Positions 49,192-58,569 of a DNA stretch of 64,000 nt are shown here, piece after piece. Position 1 is the first letter of the stretch. Each line of letters starts with the position of its first letter. The stretch comes from Pseudoxanthomonas mexicana. Lineage in GTDB: Bacteria; Pseudomonadota; Gammaproteobacteria; Xanthomonadales; Xanthomonadaceae. Location of the stretch: NCBI RefSeq assembly GCF_010093385.1, contig NZ_PDWV01000004.1, forward strand, positions 62,001 through 126,000, written 5' to 3'. The notes beneath the pieces are model-generated. The model was not told the origin of the DNA. It ran no database searches and saw only the letters and a program-made list of their open reading frames with translations. The translations under genes and the position numbers were made by a program.

Positions 49192-50007
49192 ATGGGCAGC
49201 CTCAGGACGACTACTCTCTTGTTCTTGCTATTGGCAGCCCTTGCCTGCGCGCCTGCCTCACATGCGGTGAAGCCACCGCCGGACCCGACGCGCGACGCGA
49301 TGATGCTCAGCGCCGGCTTCCTGACGGGGCATCCCGACCTGCGCTACCGCCTGCTTGGATTGAAGCGCTTCAAGGCGGGTGAATTCGAGGAGGCGTTCCG
49401 CTTCTATCAGCGCGCGGCCTACTACGGAGACAAGCCGTCCCAGGGCATGGTGGGCGAGATGCTCTGGAACGGTCAGGGCACGACGCAGGACCGGGCGCTC
49501 GCGTACGCGTGGATGGATCTGGCATCCGAGCGCGGTTACGCCGGTTTCATGGGCCTGCGGGAACGTTACTGGGAACAACTCACCGAGGACGAGCGCGCAC
49601 GTGCCGTTGAGGAAGGCCAGGCGGTCTACGCACGGTTCGGTGACGAAGCCGCGCAGCCGCGGTTGGCCACGGTGCTCAGGCGCGAGAAGCGCAGGTCAAC
49701 CGGAAGCCGGACCGGCTTCACCGGCAACCTGCAGATCCATATACCGGGCCCGGGCGGGTTCATCCCCATCGATGGCAGCAAGTTTTACGACGACCGTTAC
49801 TGGGACCCCAAGCAGTACCAGGCGTGGCATGACGAGATCTGGATGAAGCCGCGCATCGGCCGGGTCTCCGTAGGCAGCGTGGAACAGGTCTCCGGCACGC
49901 CGCCGCCCGCGTCGCGTATCCCGGCCACGGTGCCGCAGCAGGACGCCCAGGAGCCCGAAACGCCCGAAGCCGACGATACCGATCTCGGCACTCGAAAGGA
50001 CGGCTGA
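49192..50007 (+). CDS. Secreted Sel1-like repeat protein
   Basis: A 271-residue exported protein with signal peptide TTLLFLLLAALACAPASHAV. Residues about 55-115 form one or two Sel1/TPR-like repeats (GEFEEAFRFYQRAAYYGDKP, then MLWNGQGTTQDRALAYAWMD). The C-terminal half is unlike any family I know, with an acidic, Pro/Glu-rich tail. Such proteins act as adaptors. A GGAG precedes the start. It may be a separate unit from the peptidase because of the hairpin at 49127-49152. Function unknown. Confidence 0.7.
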   Translation: MGSLRTTTLLFLLLAALACAPASHAVKPPPDPTRDAMMLSAGFLTGHPDLRYRLLGLKRFKAGEFEEAFRFYQRAAYYGDKPSQGMVGEMLWNGQGTTQDRALAYAWMDLASERGYAGFMGLRERYWEQLTEDERARAVEEGQAVYARFGDEAAQPRLATVLRREKRRSTGSRTGFTGNLQIHIPGPGGFIPIDGSKFYDDRYWDPKQYQAWHDEIWMKPRIGRVSVGSVEQVSGTPPPASRIPATVPQQDAQEPETPEADDTDLGTRKDG

Positions 50008-50030
50008 ACAGACTTCTTCCATACCCCACC

Positions 50031-50054
50031 GGATGCGGTATAACTGCCGCATCC
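50031..50054 (+). promoter_or_regulatory. Palindrome enclosing a -10 element upstream of the DUF2147 gene
   Basis: GGATGCGG (50031-50038) and CCGCATCC (50047-50054) flank TATAACTG, so a TATAAC -10 box (50039-50044) is enclosed by the arms. This fits an operator over the promoter. The alternative is a terminator stem for the Sel1 gene, but no T-run follows. Confidence 0.45.
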
Positions 50055-50100
50055 CGGCGGCGTCGCCGTCGGGCCTGACCTGAATCCCTGGGAGGGGAAT

Positions 50101-50541
50101 ATGCGCAAGACCCTGATGGCCGCCTGCCTGGCCGCTCCGTTGATGGCCCTGTCGCTGGTGGCCTCCGCCGCCGACCCGGTGGTCGGCCGCTGGAAGACCA
50201 TCGACAGCGAGACCGGCAAGCCCAAGTCCTTCGTCGAGATCACCCAGGCCGCCAACGGCACGATCAGCGGCCGCATCGTCGAACTGATCAATCCGAGCAA
50301 GCCGAACCCGACCTGCGACAAGTGCAAGGACGACCGCCGCAACAAGCCGATCACCGGCATGGAGATCATCCGTGGCATGAAGGCCGAGGGCGGCGGCGAG
50401 TACGCCGGCGGCACCATCCTCAAGCCCGACGAGGGCAAGGTGTACAAGTCGAAGATGGAGCTGGTCGACGGCGGCAAGAAGCTGGAGGTGTCCGGCTGCA
50501 TCGCCTTCATCTGCAAATCGCAGACCTGGATCCGCCAGTAA
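50101..50541 (+). CDS. Secreted DUF2147 protein
   Basis: A 146-residue exported protein with signal peptide LMAACLAAPLMALSLVASAA. The mature part matches DUF2147: VVGRWKTIDSETGKPKSFVE, GRIVELINP and a C-terminal WIRQ. A CDKCKDDRRNKPI segment and CIAFICKSQTW give four cysteines. Family function is unknown; members are lipocalin-like beta-barrels found in the envelope of proteobacteria. The start follows GGGAGGGGA, a strong ribosome binding site, and the promoter is probably at 50039. Confidence 0.85.
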   Translation: MRKTLMAACLAAPLMALSLVASAADPVVGRWKTIDSETGKPKSFVEITQAANGTISGRIVELINPSKPNPTCDKCKDDRRNKPITGMEIIRGMKAEGGGEYAGGTILKPDEGKVYKSKMELVDGGKKLEVSGCIAFICKSQTWIRQ

Positions 50542-50563
50542 GCGTCGCGCTCCCTTTTTTATC

Positions 50564-50588
50564 GCGGGCCCGGTCATGCCGGGCCCGC
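50564..50588 (+). terminator. Terminator-like hairpin after the DUF2147 gene
   Basis: Perfect 10-bp stem GCGGGCCCGG / CCGGGCCCGC with a 5-nt loop, 22 nt past the stop. A run of six T precedes the stem rather than follows it; downstream is only TGCGTTT. Likely a terminator before metG, with moderate certainty. Confidence 0.5.
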
Positions 50589-50651
50589 TGCGTTTCCGGC
50601 ACCGGAAAGGTCCCTCGCCGGTCCATGCGATAATCGCCATCCCCCGTCACG

Positions 50652-52724
50652 ATGCCCGTCATGAGCCGCACCGCCCTGGTCACCAATGCCCTGCCCTACG
50701 CCAACGGCCCCCTCCATCTGGGCCACCTGGTGGGCTACATCCAGGGCGACATCTGGGTACGCGCGCGGCGGATGCGGGGCGACACGGTGCACTTCGTCTG
50801 CGCCGACGACACCCATGGCACGCCCATCATGCTGGCGGCGGAAAAGGCCGGCGTCACGCCCGAGGCCTTCATCGCCGGCATCCAGGCCAGCCATGAGCGC
50901 GACTTCGCGGCGTTCGGCGTCGCGTTCGACCACTACGACTCGACCAACTCCGCCGCCAACCGCGAACTGACGGAACTGTTCTACCAGCGCCTCGATGCCG
51001 GCGGACACATCAGCCGCCGCACGGTCGCGCAGTTCTACGATCCGGCCAAGGGCATGTTCCTGCCCGACCGCTACATCAAGGGCATCTGCCCCAACTGCGG
51101 ATCGGCCGACCAGTACGGCGACAACTGCGAAGTCTGTGGCGCCACCTATGCGCCCACCGACCTGAAGGAGCCGAAGTCCATCCTGTCGGGCAGCACGCCG
51201 GAGATCCGTGATTCGGAACACTATTTTTTCGAAGTCGGCCGCTTCGAGGCCTTCCTGCGCGAATGGCTGGCCGGCGATGTCGCCCTGCCGGGTGTGAAGG
51301 CCAAGCTGCGCGAGTGGCTGGATGCCGAAGGCGGCCTGCGCGCGTGGGACATCTCGCGCGATGCGCCCTACTTCGGCTTCGAGATTCCCGGTGCGCCCGG
51401 CAAGTACTTCTATGTCTGGCTGGATGCGCCCATCGGCTACCTGAGCAGCTTCCGCACCCTGTGCGCGCAGCGCGGCCTCGACTTCGCGTCACATCTCGAT
51501 GCCGGTACCGATGTGGAGCTGCACCACTTCATCGGCAAGGACATCGTCAATTTCCATGGCCTGTTCTGGCCGGCCGTGCTGCATGGCACCGGCCATCGTG
51601 CGCCCACGCGCCTGCACGTCAACGGTTACCTGACTGTAAATGGGGCCAAGATGTCGAAGGGTCGTGGCACTTTCATCATGGCGCGCACCTACTTGGATGT
51701 CGGCTTAGAGCCGGAAGCACTGCGCTATTACTTCGCGGCAAAGGGTAATGGTCAGGTGGAAGACCTCGATCTGAGCTTCAGCGACTTCATCGCCCGCGTG
51801 AACGCGGACCTGGTCGGCAAGTTCGTCAACCTGGCCAGCCGCTGCGCCGGCTTCATCGACAAGCGCTTCGCCGGCAGGCTGGCCGATGCCCTGCCCGACC
51901 CAGCCATGTACCAGCGCTTCGTGGACGCTCTGGGGCCGATCGCGGAGGCCTACGAGCGCAACGAGCCGGCCACGGCGCTGCGCTTGACCATGGCGCTGGC
52001 CGACGAGGCCAACAAGTACATCGACGAGACCAAGCCCTGGGTGATCGCCAAGCAGGAAGGTGCCGATGCCGAACTGCAGGCGGTGTGCACGCAGGGCCTG
52101 AACCTGTTCCGCATCCTCGCCGCCGCGCTCAAGCCGGTACTGCCGCGGACCAGCGCGGAGGCCGAGGCCTTCCTCGGCGCGCCGGTCGAATCCTGGACGG
52201 ACGTCGCCGCGCCCCTGCAGGCGCACACCATCCAGCCTTACTCGCCCCTGTTCACCCGTATCGACCCGAAACTGATCGACGCCATGACCGACGCTTCCAA
52301 GGACACCCTGGCCGCCGCGCCCGCACCTGCTGCCCCCGTGAAGAAGGCCGAGACCAAGCCCGCCACACCGACCGAGCCGAAGGATGCGACGGGCACCATC
52401 GGCATCGAGGATTTCGCCAGGCTCGACCTGCGGATCGGCCAGGTGCTGGAATGCGGCTTCGTGGAAGGTTCCGACAAGCTGCTGCGCTTCCTGCTGGATG
52501 CCGGCGAGCTGGGCCAGCGACAGATCTTCTCCGGGATCCGCGCCAGTTACGGCGAACCGGAAGCACTGGTGGGCCGCAAGGTGGTGTTCATCGCCAACCT
52601 CGCGCCGCGCAAGATGCGGTTCGGCGTGAGCGAGGGCATGATCCTGTCGGCCGGCTTCGACGGCGGCGCGCTGGCGCTGCTCGATGCCGATGCCGGCGCC
52701 CTGCCCGGCATGCCCGTGCGCTGA
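50652..52724 (+). CDS. metG: Methionyl-tRNA synthetase
   Basis: A 690-residue enzyme charging tRNA-Met and initiator tRNA. The HIGH signature appears as [16 protein letters not shown] near residue 20, and the KMSKS loop as KMSKGRGTF near residue 335. The zinc knuckle has CPNC and CEVC near residues 140-165. After an Ala/Pro/Lys linker (residues about 555-585) a C-terminal tRNA-binding domain of the Trbp111 type begins [27 protein letters not shown] -10 lies at 50629. The ATG three codons later is an equal start candidate. Confidence 0.97.
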   Translation: MPVMSRTALVTNALPYANGPLHLGHLVGYIQGDIWVRARRMRGDTVHFVCADDTHGTPIMLAAEKAGVTPEAFIAGIQASHERDFAAFGVAFDHYDSTNSAANRELTELFYQRLDAGGHISRRTVAQFYDPAKGMFLPDRYIKGICPNCGSADQYGDNCEVCGATYAPTDLKEPKSILSGSTPEIRDSEHYFFEVGRFEAFLREWLAGDVALPGVKAKLREWLDAEGGLRAWDISRDAPYFGFEIPGAPGKYFYVWLDAPIGYLSSFRTLCAQRGLDFASHLDAGTDVELHHFIGKDIVNFHGLFWPAVLHGTGHRAPTRLHVNGYLTVNGAKMSKGRGTFIMARTYLDVGLEPEALRYYFAAKGNGQVEDLDLSFSDFIARVNADLVGKFVNLASRCAGFIDKRFAGRLADALPDPAMYQRFVDALGPIAEAYERNEPATALRLTMALADEANKYIDETKPWVIAKQEGADAELQAVCTQGLNLFRILAAALKPVLPRTSAEAEAFLGAPVESWTDVAAPLQAHTIQPYSPLFTRIDPKLIDAMTDASKDTLAAAPAPAAPVKKAETKPATPTEPKDATGTIGIEDFARLDLRIGQVLECGFVEGSDKLLRFLLDAGELGQRQIFSGIRASYGEPEALVGRKVVFIANLAPRKMRFGVSEGMILSAGFDGGALALLDADAGALPGMPVR

Positions 52725-52746
52725 CGCGCTGACAGCCGTTGCGGCG

Positions 52747-53160
52747 ATGAACGCCGATCTCGTCGAACGCCTCGATCGCCTGTTGCCGCAGACCCAAGGC
52801 GGCCAGTGCGGTTTCGATGGCTGTCGTCCGTATGCCGAGGCGATGGCGCGTGGCGAGGCCGGCATCGACCACTGCCCGCCCGGCGGCGATGCCGGCGCGC
52901 GCGCGCTGGCGAGACTGCTGCAGGTACCCGTGCTTCCCTACGACCGCCGCCGTGGCGCGCACAAGCCGCCCCTCGTGGCGGTGGTGGTGGAAGCCGACTG
53001 CATCGGCTGCACCAAGTGCATCCAGGCCTGCCCGGTGGACGCCATCATCGGGGGCGCCAAGCACATGCACGTGGTCATCGATCCGCTGTGCACGGGATGC
53101 GAGCTGTGCGTGCCCGCATGCCCGGTGGACTGCATCGTGATGGTGCCCGCAGCGCCCTGA
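52747..53160 (+). CDS. rnfB: Solitary RnfB-like iron-sulfur protein
   Basis: A 137-residue protein like the electron-carrying part of RnfB. The N-terminal FeS domain ([20 protein letters not shown]) has Cys21, Cys26 and Cys43, but the usual first cysteine is glycine (Gly18). Two ferredoxin motifs are complete: cysteines 85, 88, 91, 95 and 115, 118, 121, 125. The N-terminal membrane helix of full RnfB is absent, so it should be soluble. No rnfA, C, D, G or E lies nearby. The ATG at 52747 is used because it starts the conserved region. It follows metG by 22 nt. Confidence 0.85.
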   Translation: MNADLVERLDRLLPQTQGGQCGFDGCRPYAEAMARGEAGIDHCPPGGDAGARALARLLQVPVLPYDRRRGAHKPPLVAVVVEADCIGCTKCIQACPVDAIIGGAKHMHVVIDPLCTGCELCVPACPVDCIVMVPAAP

Positions 53161-53167
53161 TGCAGCG

Positions 53168-54103
53168 TCAGCGCGTGCCGGCCTTGCAGGCGGAACAGAT
53201 GCGTTCCCCCTGGTAGCCGCGGGCGCGCAGCTTTTCGACCACCCCGTCGTCGCCCAGCAGGTGCAGTGCGCCGACGACCACCAGCGCGTCGTCATCGCCC
53301 GGCTGGGTGAGGATCTGCTGGATCCTGGGCACCCATGCGTCATTGCGCTCGACGTTGATGCGCCGGTAGAGACGCGGGTACTGGCGCTTCATGTCCGCGG
53401 CCATGCCGCTCCAGAGCCCTTCGGCATCGCCGCGGCGCCAAGCCTGGTGCAGACGCTCGGTTTCGGCCGAGCCCTTCTCCGCCTGGTCCAGTGCCTCGAC
53501 GATGAACTGGCGCTGCTCGGTGGCCTCCATGCCGTCTAGCACGCCGATCTGCTCCTGCGCGCGTTCGAGGCCCGCGGCGGGCTTGCCGGCCGCCTTCGCC
53601 TTGTCCATGAAATGGTTGTCCAGGCCAAGCTTGGGATCCAGGCCCTGTCGCGTCATCTCGACGATGCTGATGGTCAGGCCGACGAACCACGGTTCGAAAC
53701 TGTCGAAGGACGCCACCGGCATGCCGTTCTTGCCGGCCCATCCTTCGAGCCGACGCCAGGTGGCGGCATCCAGTTCCTGCTGCAGCGTGTTGCCGTCGGT
53801 GCGCAATGCTGCCTGCAGCATCATCTGGGGCATGGCAGGCGACTGCATTTCCTCGGGCGCCAACTCGAACATCAGGCGCTCGGCATCGGCGAACGCCGCC
53901 TCCACCTCCGGCGACAGCGGATAGTCGCCCGGACGCAGCAGGTGGAACGACCCCAACAGATAGACGGCGTTGTCCTTGTCCGACACTTTCCACAGCAATG
54001 GCACCGGCGCCCCAGTCGCCTTCGGCGCATCTGCGGCAAGGACGGATGCGCTGCCCAGCAGCGCGGTCACGACGAGGGCTTTCAGCGAACGGCGCAGCAG
54101 CAT
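53168..54103 (-). CDS. TraB/GumN family exported protein
   Basis: A 311-residue protein of the TraB/GumN (PbgX-like) family. It has a signal peptide (SLKALVVTALLGSASVLAAD). The paired GxxH motifs of the family are LLGSFHLLRPGDYPL near residue 55 and VVVGALHLLGDDG near residue 285; these are proposed metal/proteolytic sites related to Tiki proteases. The ATG at 54103 is chosen because it begins the signal peptide; the longer frame overlaps the lipoprotein gene. It lies 10 nt after that gene and converges on rnfB. Substrate unknown. Confidence 0.85.
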   Translation of the reverse strand: MLLRRSLKALVVTALLGSASVLAADAPKATGAPVPLLWKVSDKDNAVYLLGSFHLLRPGDYPLSPEVEAAFADAERLMFELAPEEMQSPAMPQMMLQAALRTDGNTLQQELDAATWRRLEGWAGKNGMPVASFDSFEPWFVGLTISIVEMTRQGLDPKLGLDNHFMDKAKAAGKPAAGLERAQEQIGVLDGMEATEQRQFIVEALDQAEKGSAETERLHQAWRRGDAEGLWSGMAADMKRQYPRLYRRINVERNDAWVPRIQQILTQPGDDDALVVVGALHLLGDDGVVEKLRARGYQGERICSACKAGTR

Positions 54104-54113
54104 CGGTCTTCCT

Positions 54114-55052
54114 TCAGAGCACTTTGATGGGTTTGGCATACGCTTTCTCGCCCGCGTCGACCAGCAGGTCGAGCCGGTTCTCGGCAGGCGGCAGCGGACA
54201 GGTCGCATATGGGGTGAATGCGCACGGCGGGTTGTAAGCGCGATTGAAGTCCAGCACCACCTTGCCATCGCGCGGCGGCTCCGCATCGAGGAAGCGGCCC
54301 GCCGGATAGCTGCCGTGTCCGCTGGTGCGGTCGGCAAAGACGAAGAACAGCGGACCTTCCGGCGAACCCAGCGCTTCGAGCCTGAACATCTTGCCCTCGC
54401 GCTCGAACTCCACCGCGCCCGGATTGGGCGACTCGTTCGCCACGCCGATCACGTCGACGATGGTGAGCGTCTTGCCGGGGGGATGCGGAACGTAGCGGCC
54501 TTCGACGCGCCACGCTTCCTGCAGGGGCCAGTAGTCCAGGCCGACGAACCGCGTGCGCGATTCGGCATCGGCGTGCTTGACGCGCAGCGCGTGACGACCG
54601 CCGCGCTCGATCACCGACAGCGCGCCCTTGCCTTCGTCGAAACCGATCACGCCCGGCGTTGCATCGCGGTCGCTCTGCAGTTCGATACGGCCCTTCAGCG
54701 GCTCGCCGTTGAGTGTCAGCTCCACGCCGCGTTCGGGAGTGAAGAAGATGCGGCCCTCCTGCTGGGCCACCATGCCCATCTTCGGCGGCCCCACGACCAG
54801 CTTGATGCCGCTGGCAGGCCCGCTGCCGATGAAGTGCGACTTCAGTTCGATCCAGTGCAGGCCCACCAGGCTGGTCCAGCCATCCGGCGCCAGGAGCTGG
54901 CTTTTGCGCTCTTCGCGCCAGGCTGCGTTGTCGGCGAGGAAGCGGGCATCGACGACCTTGCCGGCGGCGTCGCCGCTCGTGTCGCCATCGCCGCACCCTG
55001 CCAGCACCCCCAGCAGCATGGCCATCCCCAGCCATCCTGTCTTCATCCCCAT
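54114..55052 (-). CDS. DUF1684 lipoprotein
   Basis: A 312-residue predicted lipoprotein. The lipobox LAGC at residues 17-20 puts Cys20 at the mature N-terminus. The mature part matches DUF1684: WREERKSQLLAPDGWTSLVG, FFVFADRTSGHGSYPAGRFL, and VVLDFNRAYNPPCAFTPYAT followed by CPLPPAENRL. The family is uncharacterised, though the conserved NPPCAF...C pattern suggests a metal or active site. It begins one nt after the mutL stop and is followed by the TraB/GumN-like gene, so the three are probably one transcript. Confidence 0.86.
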   Translation of the reverse strand: MGMKTGWLGMAMLLGVLAGCGDGDTSGDAAGKVVDARFLADNAAWREERKSQLLAPDGWTSLVGLHWIELKSHFIGSGPASGIKLVVGPPKMGMVAQQEGRIFFTPERGVELTLNGEPLKGRIELQSDRDATPGVIGFDEGKGALSVIERGGRHALRVKHADAESRTRFVGLDYWPLQEAWRVEGRYVPHPPGKTLTIVDVIGVANESPNPGAVEFEREGKMFRLEALGSPEGPLFFVFADRTSGHGSYPAGRFLDAEPPRDGKVVLDFNRAYNPPCAFTPYATCPLPPAENRLDLLVDAGEKAYAKPIKVL

Positions 55053-55053
55053 G

Positions 55054-56859
55054 TCAACGTCCTCGCAGGAACCAGCGGTCGATCTCGTTCAAGGAAAAGC
55101 GCGCCCAGGTCGGGCGGCCGTGGTTGCATTGGCCCGAGCGCTCGGTGATCTCCATCTCGCGCAGCAGGGCATTCATTTCCGGCAGCGTCAGGCGCCGGTT
55201 GGCGCGTACCGCGCCGTGGCAGGCCATGGTGGCCAGCAGCTCATCGCGCGCGGCCGCCACGCGACGGCTCTCGCCGTGCTCGCGCAGGTCGGCCAACGCG
55301 TCGCGCAGCAGCGCCTCGGGGTCGGCGTTGGACAGCAGCGCGGGAATGCTGCGCACGCTGAGGGATTGCGGGCCGCTGCGGGTGATGTCGAAGCCCAGCG
55401 CGGCCAGCGTGGCCGCCTCGCGCTCGGCCACGTCGGCCTCGCGCTCGGCGACGGCCAGCGACATGGGCACCAGCAGCGGCTGCGCCCGCAGGCCGATGCC
55501 GTCGTGCGCCTGCTTCAGTTTTTCGTAGCCGATGCGCTCGTGCGCGGCATGCATGTCGACCACGATCAGGCCGTCCGCGTTCTCCGCCAGGATGTAGATG
55601 CCGTGCAGCTGGGCTATGGCGAAACCCAGCGGCGGGACGCCGTCCGCATCGTTGGCCGGCATCATCGGCATGGAAGGCGCGGCGTGGCCCGCAAGCGATC
55701 CCGGTGACGCATCGGGTGCCGGCGCGTAGAGCGCGGCGTAGGCAGCGGGGGCTTCGGCCACCGACAGGCCCAGTGGCGACTGCTGCGTCGGCATCCATGC
55801 GGACGGCACCGCCCCCATCGCACGCGGTGCGAACGGCGCGGCCGCGACATCCTGCGGCGCGATGCCTGCGCGCGTTTCCGCGAGCGCCTCGTGCAGCGTG
55901 CGGTAGACGAAGTCGTGCACCAGCCGCGTATCGCGGAAGCGCACCTCGTGCTTGGCCGGGTGCACGTTCACGTCGACACGGGTGGGGTCGAGTTCCAGGA
56001 ACAGCACGTAGGCCGGCTGGCGACCATGGAACAGCACGTCCTGGTAGGCCATCTTCACCGCGTGCGCGATGTTGCGGTCGCGCACCGAACGCCCGTTGAC
56101 GTAGACGTACTGCTGGTCGGCACTGGCACGCGAGTAGCTGGGTTGCGCGATCCACCCGTGCAGGCGCAGGCCGGCCGCCGCATGGTCGACACGCAAGGCG
56201 CTGCGCGAGAAGTCCTCGCCCAGCGTTTCGTCCAGGCGCACAAGGGATTCCAGTTCGTCCGGCTTGTAGCGCCGGGACGGGCGTCCGTTGTGCGACACGC
56301 GCAGTTCGATGTCGGGCCGCGCCAGCGCCAGCGAGCGCAGCCATTCCTCGATGTGGCCCAGCTCGGTGCGCTCGGCGCGCAGGAACTTGCGCCGCGCCGG
56401 CACGTTGTAGAACAGCTCCCGCACCTCCACGGTGGTGCCGATGCCGTGCGGCTTGGGGACCACCGGCCCCACCTTGCCGCCTTCCACCTGCAGCGAGGCA
56501 CCGTGCTCGTCCTGGAGGCGTCGCGAGGGCAGCGAGAAGCGGCTGACCGAGGCGATCGACGGCAGCGCCTCGCCACGGAAGCCCAGGGTGGCCACCGCTT
56601 CCAGATCGTCGAGCGAGGCGATCTTGCTGGTCGCATGGCGCGACACCGCCAACGGCAGCTCTTCCGGCGCGATGCCGCCGCCATCGTCGCGGATGCGGAT
56701 CAGGCGCACGCCGCCTTCCTCCAGATCGATGTCAACGCGCCGCGCACCGGCGTCCAGCGCGTTCTCCACCAGCTCCTTGACCACGGAAGCAGGCCGTTCG
56801 ACGACTTCGCCGGCGGCGATCTGGTTGATGAGGGTGTCGGGAAGCTGGCGGATCGGCAC
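55054..56859 (-). CDS. mutL: DNA mismatch repair protein MutL, endonuclease type
   Basis: A 601-residue GHKL ATPase that links MutS to strand removal. N-terminal motifs [33 protein letters not shown] and [10 protein letters not shown] are intact. The C-terminal domain carries [12 protein letters not shown] starting at Asp435, which matches the metal-binding endonuclease motif DQHA(x)2E(x)4E apart from Met for Gln, plus ACHGAVRAN and QCNHGRP near the end. E. coli MutL lacks these, so this one probably nicks DNA itself. GTG start. A linker of about 60 residues is Ala/Pro-rich. Confidence 0.95.
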   Translation of the reverse strand: MPIRQLPDTLINQIAAGEVVERPASVVKELVENALDAGARRVDIDLEEGGVRLIRIRDDGGGIAPEELPLAVSRHATSKIASLDDLEAVATLGFRGEALPSIASVSRFSLPSRRLQDEHGASLQVEGGKVGPVVPKPHGIGTTVEVRELFYNVPARRKFLRAERTELGHIEEWLRSLALARPDIELRVSHNGRPSRRYKPDELESLVRLDETLGEDFSRSALRVDHAAAGLRLHGWIAQPSYSRASADQQYVYVNGRSVRDRNIAHAVKMAYQDVLFHGRQPAYVLFLELDPTRVDVNVHPAKHEVRFRDTRLVHDFVYRTLHEALAETRAGIAPQDVAAAPFAPRAMGAVPSAWMPTQQSPLGLSVAEAPAAYAALYAPAPDASPGSLAGHAAPSMPMMPANDADGVPPLGFAIAQLHGIYILAENADGLIVVDMHAAHERIGYEKLKQAHDGIGLRAQPLLVPMSLAVAEREADVAEREAATLAALGFDITRSGPQSLSVRSIPALLSNADPEALLRDALADLREHGESRRVAAARDELLATMACHGAVRANRRLTLPEMNALLREMEITERSGQCNHGRPTWARFSLNEIDRWFLRGR

Positions 56860-56925
56860 GTGCTGGCGGCGCGGTGGCGCCGTCCGAGGGGGATCAGCCG
56901 TGATGATAGCCGAGCGCGTGCGGAA

Positions 56926-58494
56926 TCAGGGCGCGCCGGCCGCCCCACCCGCGGCGACGGTCCGTGCTTCGGCCTCGGCCTGCGCACGCGCGGCGAACAG
57001 CGTGCCGGGCGGCGGCTGGCGGGTGAAGTAGGACTGGATGCCGTCCAGCACCGCGCTGGCGACCTTGCGCTGGTGCGCGGGATCGAACAGGCGCTTCTCT
57101 TCGTCGGGGTTGGAGATGAAACCCGTCTCCACCAGCATCGCCGGCATGTCCGAATTGCGCAGCACTTCGAAGTTGGCGAACTCGATCTGCGGCTTGTGGG
57201 TCTTGCCCAGCCCTTTCAGCGAGGTCAGCACATGGCCGGCCGCATCCTGCGAGGCCTTCATGTGGCCGCTCTGGGCCAGGTCCAGCAGCACGTTGGACAG
57301 CGTGTCCCGGGTCAGGCGCACGCCGCCGACCAGGTCCGAGGCGTTTTCCTTGTCGGCCAGCCAGCGCGCGTGCTGCGAGGACGCGCCCCGCAACGACAGC
57401 ACGTAGACCGACGAGCCCCAGGCGCTGCGGTTCTCGGCCGCGTCGGCATGGATGGAGACGAACATGTCCGCCTTCGCCGCGCGCGCCTTGCGGGCGCGCT
57501 GGGGGCGCTCGACATAGACGTCGTTGTCGCGGACCAGGTAGGCCTTCATGCCGGGCGTGGCGTTGATCTGGCGCGCCAGTTCCTTGGAAATGGCCAGCAC
57601 CGCGTGCTTTTCGTAACGGCCACTGGGACCGATGGCGCCGGGATCCTGGCCTCCGTGGCCCGGATCGATCGCGATGACCAGCGGACGCGCGCCGGTGGCG
57701 GCCATGGCGGGCGGTTTCGGCGATTCGGCGACTGCTGCAGAAGGCGCCTGGGCCGATGCCCCCGTCGCGACAGGCGCGGGCTGACCGGTGGCGATGGTGT
57801 AGGCGGGGCGCTCGCTGGAGGTAGCCGGGGCCGGGATGGGCGTGCTCTGGCCGTTGAGGATGGCCTGCGGCGAAGGCGACAGGGCCCCCTGCGTCGGTGC
57901 GGCCGCCGCGGGTGCGGGTGTTGTGCCCGCCCGCACCCCCTGCGCAGTCAGCAGCGCCGTGGCGCGGGCTGCGTCGGTCTGGGTCGACCCTGGGACCGCG
58001 GTCGGCGACGCGGAGGGCGCCGCCGTCGCGACTACCGCCTGCGGAGGCGTGGCCTGCGCAGGCGTGGCGGGGGGCGGTGCGGGCGCGGCCGGGCCGTCGC
58101 CCGGCCACTCGATCACCAGGCGCGATACGCCCGCCACCTGTTCCATGCGAGGCTTCAGCGCGGCGACTGGCGATGCCAGGTCGAAGACGATGCGCAAAGT
58201 GTCGGCATCCGGCTGCCCGGTGCGCACGGCGCGCACGATGCCCGTGGGCGCTGGCAGTCGCAGGCCGGCCTTCGCCTTCGAGGCAGGCAGGTCGACGGCC
58301 AGCCGGTCGGGACCTTGCAGGCTCAGCGTCTTGTATTGCCCGGCGCCCGCCAGCTGGATCTCCGCGCGCGTCCCGGTGCTGCCCTGGTTCACCGAAATGC
58401 CGGTGACCTCACCTGCCCACAGGGCGAAGGGCGCTGAAGCGAGCAGGCCCGCAAGGGCCAGGCGCAGCATGGTGGTGGGGGTCCCCGGGCTCAT
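56926..58494 (-). CDS. amiC: N-acetylmuramoyl-L-alanine amidase with AMIN domain
   Basis: A 522-residue periplasmic amidase that splits septal peptidoglycan during division. Signal peptide LRLALAGLLASAPFALWA, AMIN domain (VTGISVNQGSTGTRAEIQLA onward, to about 130) for septal targeting, a long Pro/Ala/Thr linker (about 135-265), then the Amidase_3 domain with zinc ligands in IDPGHGGQDPGAIG, a glutamate before KHAVLAISKELA, and VSIHADAAENR. The regulatory-helix insertion is present. ATG at 58494 is supported by a leaderless promoter; ATG 58470 is the alternative. Could be called amiB by position next to mutL. Confidence 0.92.
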   Translation of the reverse strand: MSPGTPTTMLRLALAGLLASAPFALWAGEVTGISVNQGSTGTRAEIQLAGAGQYKTLSLQGPDRLAVDLPASKAKAGLRLPAPTGIVRAVRTGQPDADTLRIVFDLASPVAALKPRMEQVAGVSRLVIEWPGDGPAAPAPPPATPAQATPPQAVVATAAPSASPTAVPGSTQTDAARATALLTAQGVRAGTTPAPAAAAPTQGALSPSPQAILNGQSTPIPAPATSSERPAYTIATGQPAPVATGASAQAPSAAVAESPKPPAMAATGARPLVIAIDPGHGGQDPGAIGPSGRYEKHAVLAISKELARQINATPGMKAYLVRDNDVYVERPQRARKARAAKADMFVSIHADAAENRSAWGSSVYVLSLRGASSQHARWLADKENASDLVGGVRLTRDTLSNVLLDLAQSGHMKASQDAAGHVLTSLKGLGKTHKPQIEFANFEVLRNSDMPAMLVETGFISNPDEEKRLFDPAHQRKVASAVLDGIQSYFTRQPPPGTLFAARAQAEAEARTVAAGGAAGAP

Positions 58495-58501
58495 GCCGCG
58501 G

Positions 58502-58530
58502 ATTCAAGCACCATCGCCTCACAAATGCAA
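58502..58530 (-). promoter_or_regulatory. amiC: Leaderless promoter of amiC
   Basis: TTGCAT (58525-58530) and TTGAAT (58502-58507) are separated by 17 nt on the minus strand, and only 7 nt separate the -10 from the ATG at 58494. Transcription would begin at the start codon itself. Confidence 0.55.
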
Positions 58531-58569
58531 GGCGTTTTCCCTTAATAATCCGTGACCTGCCGGATGTTC

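Noticed and set aside
43835-50650. Prophage or transposon carrying the TonB receptor region
   Set aside because: No integrase, transposase, att-like direct repeats or phage genes could be seen; only the gene order and composition suggest insertion.
55891-58437. 848-codon plus-strand open frame opposite mutL and amiC
   Set aside because: Composition is typical of an antisense shadow, and both minus-strand genes are clear, conserved and complete.
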